NCBI GenBank assembly: GCA_009886115.1
Contig: VFJJ01000103.1
Location: 1-53,638 of the forward strand
DNA from: Actinomycetota bacterium
Lineage (GTDB): Bacteria > Actinomycetota > Acidimicrobiia > IMCC26256 > VFJJ01
Direction: 5' to 3'
DNA length: 53,638 nucleotides
Both the position numbers and the translations under genes were made by a program. Below, in pieces: positions 23,635-31,391 of this stretch (its first letter is position 1; every line of letters begins with the position of its first letter). Below the pieces are notes generated by a model. It was not told the origin of the DNA, ran no database searches, and worked only from the letters and a program-made list of their open reading frames with translations.

Positions 23635-25032
23635 TCAACGATCGGGCTGCGGGTGGCGCTGCTGGCCTTCGATCCGCTCCCTGATGACCTGATCGGCACC
23701 GACCGTGCCGCCGCTGCCGGGTCGGGGCCGTTGCGCCGGCGGGACGATCGGAGCCCGGGGGGCGCCGCTCGGGTCGGGGCGGGGCGGGGGGCTCGCCACC
23801 GGAGCGGGCGGGAGCCATTGACCCGACGGCGTACCGGACGGGGCCGTCGCCGCCCACGGATCGGGCTGCTGTGGCTGCGCGTACTGCTGGGGCTGGGTGT
23901 ACTGCGGGCGCGGCGCGTACTGCTGTGGCTGGGGTGCAGGCACCTGCTGGGCTGCCGGAGGTCGGTAGGTGACCGTCGGTGGAGCTGCCGGCTGATGCTC
24001 GTAGGCCTCCCAACCCTCACGCGACAACGCGACGGAATCGCCCCGACGCAGTCGGGCACCACGGCCGCCACCACTCGTTGCGGCGCCCGCGGCGCCGGCC
24101 GCCGCTGCGGGACGCCGCCCCGGCGCACCCGAGTCGGGCTGGCGGGCGGGTCTCGCACCTCCCGACCGAGCGCCACGCATGGCAAAAGCCGAGCCGGTGT
24201 TGGCGAACCAGGCTGCTCGACGGGCGACCGTCAGCACGATGCCCACCGCGGCGGCAACGAGCCCGAGCGCGACGAGCAGGAAGGTCCGCGACCGGAGGTC
24301 GTCGGTGACCGCAGCGATCAGGGTCCTCACGGCGGACTTCGATGCGCCGTCGTGCACCCGCGACAGCACAGCAGCACGGCCCAGCGACATCGTGGCCAGC
24401 GTGATTCCCGCGCCGATGGCCACGCCGACACCGCCCATGATGAGCGTCCCGGCCCGATTGGGCGACAGCACGAAGGCGGCCGCGAACAGTCCGATCGCCA
24501 AGACGACCGTGAGCGTGGCTGCGCTTCGCGCCCATCCGCCGTAGCGGTGCAGGCCCGGCAGGTCGCCGGGATCGACGAGCTGGACCGGTCCGACCTGAGC
24601 CGCCGTGGGGAGGAGCGCGCCCAGCCCGGGCTGGAGCTCATCGGCGATCTGACGGATCTGCGGTTCAACGGTGGCGAGGTCGAACACCAGACCGTCGTCG
24701 GTCTCGTCGAACACCGACTCGTGGGCGCTGGCGACGGCAGCGCCGAACACCTCGGCGAAACCGGGCGAGTCGACGACATCGGCGGTGGCCCGCTCGACCA
24801 CCGGCCGCTGTGCGGCGAGCTGCGGATCGACCTGCAGCATGATGGCGTCGGTGATGCGAGTGGCCAGCACATCGCGAACGGCCGAGCTGTCGAGAACGCT
24901 CGTGGTCGTGGTGGCGAACTGCTGGCTGTCGAGGAGCTGAGCACGAGCCCACAACGTGAAGCTGGCGAAGACCGTGCTGGCGACGGCCAAGCTCACGAGC
25001 CAGGCCGCCAGCGCTCGTCTGACCACGATCAC
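23635..25032 (-). CDS. Multi-pass membrane protein with Pro/Gln-rich cytoplasmic tail (unknown function)
   Basis: 465 residues. TM1 is near the N-terminus (ALAAWLVSLAVASTVFASF), followed by a ~130-residue extracytoplasmic region (FATTTTSVLDSSAVRDVLATRI...). Three further helices come at ~170-190 (SAATLTVVLAIGLFAAAFVL), ~195-215 and ~250-268 (TFLLVALGLVAAAVGIVLTV). From residue ~285 the protein is disordered, Pro/Gln/Tyr-rich (repeats such as QPQQYAPRPQYTQPQQYAQP). The pattern is common in uncharacterised actinobacterial membrane proteins. GTG at 25032; a second GTG at 25026 has a better-spaced ggggg upstream. I recognise no catalytic motif. Confidence 0.75.
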   Translation of the reverse strand: MIVVRRALAAWLVSLAVASTVFASFTLWARAQLLDSQQFATTTTSVLDSSAVRDVLATRITDAIMLQVDPQLAAQRPVVERATADVVDSPGFAEVFGAAVASAHESVFDETDDGLVFDLATVEPQIRQIADELQPGLGALLPTAAQVGPVQLVDPGDLPGLHRYGGWARSAATLTVVLAIGLFAAAFVLSPNRAGTLIMGGVGVAIGAGITLATMSLGRAAVLSRVHDGASKSAVRTLIAAVTDDLRSRTFLLVALGLVAAAVGIVLTVARRAAWFANTGSAFAMRGARSGGARPARQPDSGAPGRRPAAAAGAAGAATSGGGRGARLRRGDSVALSREGWEAYEHQPAAPPTVTYRPPAAQQVPAPQPQQYAPRPQYTQPQQYAQPQQPDPWAATAPSGTPSGQWLPPAPVASPPPRPDPSGAPRAPIVPPAQRPRPGSGGTVGADQVIRERIEGQQRHPQPDR

Positions 25033-25216
25033 CCCCGGGACTCACGGCGCCACGACCGGCGCCACACCACCAGTATCGGCCAGAACGGCCGTCAGCTGGT
25101 GCCACCTCGACCAGAATGCGCCTGGCGAGCGCGGCGAGCCCCGCACCGCCGGCTGCGAGCAACGGGTAAACCTCCACCCGTCGGCCCGCGAACGCGTCGT
25201 CGGACCACCGGGGCCC

Positions 25217-25222
25217 TACGCT
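25217..25222 (+). promoter_or_regulatory. -10 element of the lytic transglycosylase gene (leaderless)
   Basis: TACGCT with 7 nt to the GTG at 25230. The same hexamer serves the NYN-LOTUS gene at 40761. The rest of the 197-bp divergent gap 25033-25229 shows nothing else distinctive. Confidence 0.6.
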
Positions 25223-25229
25223 GCAGACG

Positions 25230-26294
25230 GTGCCTTGTCGGAGCGTGCGATCTGGCCTGATGCTGGCTGTCACCGTCGCCACGATCGCCGGCACAGGCGT
25301 CGGATGCTCCGACAGCCAGGCTCCGGCGAGCACCGCCACCCCGTCGGCGTCGATCCCGATCGGCGATCAAGCGGCGGTGCCTGCCAACGAATCTGCCAAC
25401 GAATCGCCCGACGGACCGACGGGCGGATCGGGCAGCGAATCCCCCATCGGCCCGACCGCCGATACGGCCGCCGACCCGAGCCTCAGCGCCGGCGCCGTCG
25501 CCCCGGCCCCGGGGAACCCGACCGGGCCGGCCAGCCCGGGTCCGTTCGATCTTCTTCGCCGACGGCTCCCCGACACGGTGCCGGACGGGCCGGCCCTCGG
25601 TCAGCTGCTCGCGACCGTCGAGGCTGCGATACGCGACCCGGCGACGACCATGCCCGACCTGGCCGCGTGGGGCGCCCTCCAGCAACGTTCGTACCGGTTG
25701 CTGCGGTCGCGCCCGGAATGGGTCGAGGAAGCGGTCACCCAGGTGCCAGAGGGTCTGCTGCGCGATGCCGTGCAGCGCAACGCCCTGGCCGGAGGCCGCC
25801 TCTCGGCCACGACGCCGCCCCAGACCGAGCTCCCCGACTGGGAGATCGTGGCTCCCCTGGCGCCCGCCGAGCTGCTCGCCATCTACCACGAAGCCGGGGA
25901 GCGCTTCGGGATCCCCTGGGCCTACCTCGCGGCGATCAATCTCATCGAGACCCGGATGGGCCGGATCCGGGGCCTGAGCACCGCCGGAGCCCAGGGGCCC
26001 ATGCAGTTCCTCCCGTCGACGTGGGCGGAGTTCGGGCTCGGGGGCGACATCGACGATGTGAGGGACGCGGTCCACGCCGCGGCGAACTACCTCGCAGCGC
26101 GTGGCGGCCCCGACGACATGGACCGGGCGATCTTCGCCTACAACCGGAGCGACGCCTACGTCGTGGCCGTCACCATGTACGCCCGCACGATGCTCGACGA
26201 CGAACGGGCGTTCCTCGGATACTGGCACTGGCAGGTGTACTACCGAACCGTCGACGGCGACGTCTTGCTCCCCGAAGGCTGGACCCGCCCCTGA
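25230..26294 (+). CDS. Lytic murein transglycosylase lipoprotein (SLT domain)
   Basis: 354 residues. The signal peptide ends in the lipobox GTGVGC, so the enzyme should be lipid-anchored outside the membrane. A ~90-residue Pro/Ser/Gly-rich linker (with a VPANESANES duplication) leads to a helical region, then the catalytic domain: GIPWAYLAAINLIETRMGRI (catalytic Glu in LIETRMG), GLSTAGAQGPMQFLPSTWAEFG and AIFAYNRSDAYV. It cleaves peptidoglycan glycan strands to 1,6-anhydro products. The 3' end overlaps the oppositely directed GGDEF/EAL gene by 55 bp. Confidence 0.93.
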   Translation: MPCRSVRSGLMLAVTVATIAGTGVGCSDSQAPASTATPSASIPIGDQAAVPANESANESPDGPTGGSGSESPIGPTADTAADPSLSAGAVAPAPGNPTGPASPGPFDLLRRRLPDTVPDGPALGQLLATVEAAIRDPATTMPDLAAWGALQQRSYRLLRSRPEWVEEAVTQVPEGLLRDAVQRNALAGGRLSATTPPQTELPDWEIVAPLAPAELLAIYHEAGERFGIPWAYLAAINLIETRMGRIRGLSTAGAQGPMQFLPSTWAEFGLGGDIDDVRDAVHAAANYLAARGGPDDMDRAIFAYNRSDAYVVAVTMYARTMLDDERAFLGYWHWQVYYRTVDGDVLLPEGWTRP

Positions 26295-28354
26295 CGCTCG
26301 ACGGGAGACAGAACGTCGGCGAAATAGGGGCCCTGGGCGAGATCGCAGCCGAGCGTGTGCAACGTGACGACCTGATCGTACGACTCCACGCCGGTGACGC
26401 CGACCGTGTACTCCATGGCATGGGCCATGTCGACGAGCGATCTGACGGTCGCGGCCTGCCGGGCATCGCGAGCGACGCCGGCGACGAGCGTTCGGCTCAG
26501 CTTGAGACCCTCGACCGGGAAGTGCCGAAGCCGCGCCAGCGACGCGTACCCGGATCCGTACTCACCGACGACGAGACCGACTCCGAGCGCCGACAAGTGC
26601 TCCAGTGTTGTCTCGAGCCGCGGCTCTTGCTCGGTGAGCAAGCGCTCGCTCACCTCCAGGACCACCTGTGAGGCACCGATCTCGGACAGCTCCAGGGCCC
26701 GACGGACGAGGTCGACCACCGAAGGATGCCCGAGCAGGCGAGATCCGACGTTGACGTGGATGCGACGCTCCGAAGGCCCAGCCCCTGGCGAGGTTCCGGG
26801 AACGACGACCACACGTCGGGCAGTGTCACCGATGATCCAGGCGTGAAACGACGACAGGAGACCGGCCGGGGGTGCAATCCCCAGGGCCTCGTCTCCCGGG
26901 AGCTCGTCGCGTCCGGCGCCCCGCCAGCGAGGTGTGGCCTCGAGCCCGACGACGGCCCCCGAGTCGAAGGCGACGATCGGCTCCCAGCGCAGCGCCAAGT
27001 CCCCGTCCTCGACCGCGCAGGCCAGATCGCTCTCTCCACACAATCCTGAGGACGAGCGCCGACGCCGGGCCTCGTCGAAGACCTCGTGGCAGTTCTTGCC
27101 CCGGCGCTTGGCGTGGTGGAGCGCGAAGTCGGCGTCGCGCAGGAGCGCATCGGCGGTGTCGTCGCCATCCTGCGCCAACGCGATACCGATCGAAGCCGAG
27201 ATTCCCACCTCGCCCGCCGCCAGCGCGAACGGCCGGTTCAGGGCGGCGGCGATCCGGGCCGCGATCTGCTCCAACTCGTCGGTTCCCGCGACCTCGTCGC
27301 ACACGAGGACGAACTCGTCGCCACCCAGGCGAGCGACGGTGTCACCTGCGCGCACGACGTCGACGAGGCGTAGAGCCGTGGCCACGAGCACCTGATCGCC
27401 GGCCTCGTGGCCGAACGTGTCGTTCACCGCCTTGAACCCGTCGAGATCCAGGAACATCACTGCGAGGGTCCGGTCGCGGCGGTCGCGGCGGTCGAGCCGG
27501 GTCAGAGCCTGCCGGAGTCGATCGACGAGCAGCGACCGGTTGGGAAGCCCGGTGAGCGAATCGTGCGTGGCTTGGTACTGCAGGTCGTGCTCGAAATGCA
27601 TGCGATCGGTGACGTCGCTGATCATGCCGACCATGCCGGCGAACCCGTCCCTCTCGTCGCTGATCGATGCGAGGCCGAGGCTGACCCACCGGATCTGGCC
27701 TTCGGAGTTCCTGACCCGGTACTCGTGGCGCAGCGCCACGCCCGAGGTACGAGCGTTCGCGATGGCCCCCCGCAAGCCGGGCATGTCGTCGGGCTCGACC
27801 CGCGCAGCCAGATCGGCAGCGGTGGGCTTCGAAGCGGGCGCGAACCCGTAGAGGCGCTCGAGGGCCGGATTGACGAAGTCGAGTCGACCGTCATCGCTCG
27901 TCGAGAAGATGCCCACGGGGGTGAAGGTCGCCAGAGCCCGGAAGCGCGCCTCGCTCTCGGCCAGATGTCGCTCGACGTCGTGTCGATCGGTCACGTCCCT
28001 GATCATCACGAGGACTCCATCGACCTCAGGATCGCTGAGGATGTTCAGCGTGTGCCCCTCGACGTGGCGCCAGGTCGCATCAGTGTGGAGGACCCGAAAC
28101 TGCGCCAACCGAAACCCGCCGGGCCGCTCCAGATTCTCGTGGAACTGCTCGAGAATTCCGGCCCGATCGTCAGGATGGACCACCTCGGTGAAGCTTCGAC
28201 CGACCCCGTCTTGGCGGCGGTAGCCGAAGAGCGCTTCCACGTTGGCGTTCTGGTAGCGGATGATGCCCGAGCGATCGAGGAGGATCACCGCGTCTGGCCA
28301 GCCCTCGATGAGAGCGGCGAGACGCCGTTCGCTGGCCAGCAATCCGAGATCCAC
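26240..28354 (-). CDS. PAS-PAS-GGDEF protein with degenerate EAL domain
   Basis: 704 residues, cytoplasmic. Two PAS domains (about residues 8-115, with LLDRSGIIRYQNANVEALFGY, and 125-250, with GIFSTSDDGRLDFVNPALERLYG), a GGDEF domain with intact signature G344-G-D-E-F348 preceded by DLDGFKAVNDTFGHEAGDQVL, then an EAL-like domain. The EAL domain reads E-A-T at ~472, the metal-binding DDFGTGY reads GEYGSGY (~597), and the ELTE motif reads LEVSER, so phosphodiesterase activity is probably lost. Best read as a sensor-controlled c-di-GMP synthase whose EAL half may bind ligand. GTG 28354 is chosen for an upstream gggagg; the open frame extends to 28477. Confidence 0.9.
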   Translation of the reverse strand: MDLGLLASERRLAALIEGWPDAVILLDRSGIIRYQNANVEALFGYRRQDGVGRSFTEVVHPDDRAGILEQFHENLERPGGFRLAQFRVLHTDATWRHVEGHTLNILSDPEVDGVLVMIRDVTDRHDVERHLAESEARFRALATFTPVGIFSTSDDGRLDFVNPALERLYGFAPASKPTAADLAARVEPDDMPGLRGAIANARTSGVALRHEYRVRNSEGQIRWVSLGLASISDERDGFAGMVGMISDVTDRMHFEHDLQYQATHDSLTGLPNRSLLVDRLRQALTRLDRRDRRDRTLAVMFLDLDGFKAVNDTFGHEAGDQVLVATALRLVDVVRAGDTVARLGGDEFVLVCDEVAGTDELEQIAARIAAALNRPFALAAGEVGISASIGIALAQDGDDTADALLRDADFALHHAKRRGKNCHEVFDEARRRRSSSGLCGESDLACAVEDGDLALRWEPIVAFDSGAVVGLEATPRWRGAGRDELPGDEALGIAPPAGLLSSFHAWIIGDTARRVVVVPGTSPGAGPSERRIHVNVGSRLLGHPSVVDLVRRALELSEIGASQVVLEVSERLLTEQEPRLETTLEHLSALGVGLVVGEYGSGYASLARLRHFPVEGLKLSRTLVAGVARDARQAATVRSLVDMAHAMEYTVGVTGVESYDQVVTLHTLGCDLAQGPYFADVLSPVERQGRVQPSGSKTSPSTVR

Positions 28355-28606
28355 GACGCCGGAGCCTCCCTTCGGTCCGTCCCGTCCACCAGCGCGCACG
28401 TGCTTCGACAGACTCGTGTGGAGATCTCGGCGCTCGCGACCGGTTCCTGGAGCCCGTTCGGCCGATCCTGCCGGCATCGGTGTCGAGATGCCCAGCGGAT
28501 CAGGGGACCAGAACCCTCAAGAGGACGGGCACTCCGGTCGACGGGTGCAACACAGGCTCCAGATCTGCTGGAGCCACCCGAGCCATTGCCGCGACCCGAG
28601 GCCCCC
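28355..28606. other. Divergent intergenic region between the GGDEF and HDOD genes
   Basis: 252 bp separating two oppositely oriented signalling genes. It must hold both promoters if the starts chosen are right. No clear TAnnnT element at leaderless spacing and no terminator were found. Either gene could start further upstream within it. Confidence 0.5.
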
Positions 28607-29461
28607 GTGGATCAAGCCGAGATCCTGAGCGAGCAACTGCGAACGCTCCCGGTGCGCGCCGGCGCAGCCGTGCGGCTGCTCCAGCTGCTCGACGACCCCG
28701 ACGTCTCGGCGCTCCAGCTCGCCGAGGTGATCGAGACCGATCCTTCGCTCACCGGCCGCATCCTGCAGCTGGCGAATTCACCCCTGTACGGGGTGCAGCG
28801 AGGCGTGGGCAGCGTCACCCAGGCCACCGTCGTCCTCGGCCTGTCTGTGGTGCGGGCGTTCGCCGCCGGAATGGCCGCCGGGGTGCTCACCAAGCACGAC
28901 GGCGCGATGCCCAACGACTACTGGGAGCACTCGATGGCGACGGCGGCCGCATGCTCGGCCGTCGCCCGTCGGCTCCGTCTCGACACCGGCGAGGCGCTCA
29001 CCGTCGGCCTGCTCCACGACCTCGGAGCCGCGCTGCTCTTTCGCTCCGACCAACGCCGCTACCGCATGGCCGAGCGAGGCGCTCGCGCCAGCTCACAGCC
29101 GAGGGTCGATGCCGAGCGTGAGACCTTCGGTCTCGACCATGCCCGCGCTGGTGCGGTCGTGCTCGAGGCCTGGCGGCTCCCCGAGCGGATCGTTGCCGCC
29201 ATCGGAGACCACCACGCCGATCCCCGCGAGGTCGTCGCGCCGCTCTCTCGACTCGTGATCGCCGGCGACGCGTTGGCTCATGCGACCGGCACCGGCACCG
29301 GCACCGACTCTCACTCCGACTCCGAGCGTTCCCTCGACGAGCTCCTGGCCATCGTGGCCCCGGGTCTCATCAGCCCCGGCGACGTGGGCGCGCTGGACGA
29401 GCTCCTGGCCGAGGTCATCGAGCGCACGTCCCAGCTCGGCGCGTGCTTCGCCCTGGTGTGA
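28607..29461 (+). CDS. HDOD-domain signalling protein
   Basis: 284 residues. HDOD pattern: LSEQLRTLPVRAGAAVRLLQLLDDPDVSALQLAEVIETDPSLTGRILQLANSPLYG, with QATVVLGLSVVRAFAAGMAA. The HD-like positions are kept in part (WEHSMATAAACSAVARRL, GLLHDLGAALLF, IGDHHADP). HDOD proteins are output modules of c-di-GMP and stress signalling, mostly without proven phosphohydrolase activity. A short ATGTGTGTD repeat lies near residue 225. Start GTG 28607 is tentative; no strong ribosome-binding site is visible. Its divergent neighbour is a GGDEF protein, suggesting a shared pathway. Confidence 0.85.
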   Translation: MDQAEILSEQLRTLPVRAGAAVRLLQLLDDPDVSALQLAEVIETDPSLTGRILQLANSPLYGVQRGVGSVTQATVVLGLSVVRAFAAGMAAGVLTKHDGAMPNDYWEHSMATAAACSAVARRLRLDTGEALTVGLLHDLGAALLFRSDQRRYRMAERGARASSQPRVDAERETFGLDHARAGAVVLEAWRLPERIVAAIGDHHADPREVVAPLSRLVIAGDALAHATGTGTGTDSHSDSERSLDELLAIVAPGLISPGDVGALDELLAEVIERTSQLGACFALV

Positions 29462-29537
29462 CCCGCCGGCCCCGTGTGGGTCGCGAGCCCCCTGTGCATC
29501 AAGCCGGCCAGGTCCGGGTCTGACGGTCAGTGTTGGG

Positions 29538-30941
29538 TCAGGCCATCGAGTCGAAGATCAGGGCCAGGTCGTCGGGGGTCGTGCGGGGATTCACGATGCA
29601 CAGCCTGATGACCGTCTCGCCGTGGAGCGTCGTCGGCGCGCAGAAGGCGATGCCCCGAGCCAAGAGCGATCGCGACCACTCGTGGTAATCGGACGGGGCC
29701 CATCCGAGGCGGCGCACCACCACGACCGAGAGCTCGGGCTCGATCACCAGCTCGAGATACGGGCGGCGGTCGACGAGGCGAACGGCGCCGCGGGCCGTCG
29801 CCAGGGTCGTCTCGACGGCGTCGCGGTACGCGTCGGTGCCGTGGGTCGCCAACGAGAACCAGAACGGCAGACCCCGGACGCGCCGGGTGAGGTGGAACGC
29901 GAGATCGGAGGGGTTCGGCGGCTCTGACGGGTCGCCCCGGGCGTGGGCGCTCGCGTGCCCGTCCTGGCCGTCGTGGAGCACGTCGAGGTACTCGGCGTGC
30001 TGGGTGTGCGTGGCCAGTGCCAGCTCCGGGTTCCGGTAAAGGAGCGCAGCGCAGTCGTAGGGCGCGAAGAGCCACTTGTGCGGGTCGATCACGAACGAGT
30101 CGGCCCGCTCGATCCCGGCGAACCGCCATCGAGCGCTCGGCGCAACCAACGCCGCCCCGCCGTACGCGGCATCGACGTGAAACCAGAGTCCCCACTCCCC
30201 GCAGACCTCGGCGACGCCGGCCAGATCGTCGACGACCCCCACGTTTGTCGTGCCACCGGTGGCAACGACGGCGAAGAGACCGTCGCGCTCGTCGGGCGAG
30301 AGCACGTCGAGGCGGGCTCCCAGCGCCGCACCCGTCAGCCGGCCCCGCTCGTCGACCGGAACCGCGACCACGTCGACATCCATGACCAGGGCCGCCGCAC
30401 GGACCGATGAGTGCACACCGCCGGACGCTGCGATCGTCCATCGCTGCGGAGCGGGACCGGCCCGCAGCCGCCGAGCCGTGTGCCGGGCCGTCACCAACCC
30501 GCTGAGGTTGCCGGCCGATCCGCCACTCACGAACGTCCCCCCCGAGCGAGCCGGGAAGCCCGCCAGGTCGGCGAGCCAGCGGAGCGCTTCGTTCTCGGCG
30601 TGGACCGCGCCTGCGCCTTCGAGCCACGATCCGCCGAAGATCGATGACGCCCCCACGACCAGATCGAACAGGACCGCAGCCTCGGTGGGGGCCGTGGGCA
30701 CGAAGCTGAGGTTCCGGGGATGGTCCTGTGACAACGTCGCCGGGGCCAGGACGTCAGTGAAGATCCGCAGAGCCGCGAGCCCCCCGATGCCATGCGGGGT
30801 GACCGTGGGACCGGCAGCCGCCGCGAGCTCGCGGTCGGAGCGCGTCCCGTCGAGCGGGGGAGGGTCCATGCGGACGCGGTCGAGCGCGTACCCGAACACC
30901 GCCCGCGCCAGCTCGTCGGTGGCTTCGTCGTAGCGGTGCAT
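29538..30941 (-). CDS. Pyridoxal-phosphate-dependent amino-acid decarboxylase (group II)
   Basis: 467 residues. Group II decarboxylase layout: NPRNLSF-like HPRNLSFVPTAPTEAAVL, SGGSAGNLSGLVTARH, ATGGTTNVGVVDDLAGVAEVC, WFHVDAAYGG (PLP-stacking and Asp), and the Schiff-base lysine in IDPHKWLFAPYDCA. The family decarboxylates aromatic L-amino acids, glutamate or related substrates, or acts as an aldehyde synthase; the substrate cannot be chosen from sequence. ATG at 30941. Confidence 0.93.
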   Translation of the reverse strand: MHRYDEATDELARAVFGYALDRVRMDPPPLDGTRSDRELAAAAGPTVTPHGIGGLAALRIFTDVLAPATLSQDHPRNLSFVPTAPTEAAVLFDLVVGASSIFGGSWLEGAGAVHAENEALRWLADLAGFPARSGGTFVSGGSAGNLSGLVTARHTARRLRAGPAPQRWTIAASGGVHSSVRAAALVMDVDVVAVPVDERGRLTGAALGARLDVLSPDERDGLFAVVATGGTTNVGVVDDLAGVAEVCGEWGLWFHVDAAYGGAALVAPSARWRFAGIERADSFVIDPHKWLFAPYDCAALLYRNPELALATHTQHAEYLDVLHDGQDGHASAHARGDPSEPPNPSDLAFHLTRRVRGLPFWFSLATHGTDAYRDAVETTLATARGAVRLVDRRPYLELVIEPELSVVVVRRLGWAPSDYHEWSRSLLARGIAFCAPTTLHGETVIRLCIVNPRTTPDDLALIFDSMA

Positions 30942-30975
30942 GGACCGGCGAGGTGGCGAGCGAGGCCCCGGGGCC

Positions 30976-31224
30976 TCAGCCCTGCTTCAGCTCGAGGTAC
31001 TCCTCACGAGCCTTGCGATGGCCTTTGGCCCCATGGCCGATGAGCCCACCGGTGCGCACTTCCTTCACCGCGCTCTCGAGCTTGTCGAGCAGGTCGAAGA
31101 GATCGTCCTCCGGGCCGGCCTCCTCGACCTTGTTCAAGGCCTGATGGATGTTGTCGAGGTGCCGGCGCACCTGCCCGTACTCGTCATCGAGCTTCTTGCG
31201 GGCATCTTCGAGCGACTTCGCCAT
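30976..31224 (-). CDS. Small charged protein of unknown function
   Basis: 82 residues, about 40 percent charged, predicted mostly helical: MAKSLEDARKKLDDEYGQVR, then RRHLDNIHQALNKVEEAGPEDDLFDLLDKLESAVKEVR, then a His/Gly-rich GLIGHGAKGHRKAREEYLELKQG. Heptad-like spacing suggests a helical hairpin or coiled coil. ATG 31224 has ggagg six bases upstream; an adjacent ATG at 31227 is possible. A TAGGCT -10 at 31299-31294 gives a ~65-nt leader. Not recognised. Confidence 0.75.
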   Translation of the reverse strand: MAKSLEDARKKLDDEYGQVRRHLDNIHQALNKVEEAGPEDDLFDLLDKLESAVKEVRTGGLIGHGAKGHRKAREEYLELKQG

Positions 31225-31293
31225 CATTCGCCTCCGTGGTCGTGCGCGGCCGACGCGGTGCCACACCGTCACCGTCGTCGAGGACTGGCGCAA

Positions 31294-31299
31294 AGCCTA
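31294..31299 (-). promoter_or_regulatory. -10 element of the small charged-protein gene
   Basis: Minus-strand TAGGCT about 70 nt upstream of the ATG at 31224, which has its own Shine-Dalgarno; a leadered transcript is predicted. A CGTTGT-CA-ACAACG palindrome at 31335-31348 lies behind it and could be an operator. Confidence 0.4.
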
Positions 31300-31391
31300 A
31301 CGGCTCACCTGGCGCCCTCCGCGCCGACCTGGCACGTTGTCAACAACGACAGTCCCGGTGATCCAACGGGGCAGGCACGGCGAAGGGAGCC

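Noticed and set aside
31335-31348. LexA (SOS) box
   Set aside because: CGTTGT-CA-ACAACG is a palindrome but does not match the actinobacterial GAAC-n4-GTTC consensus.
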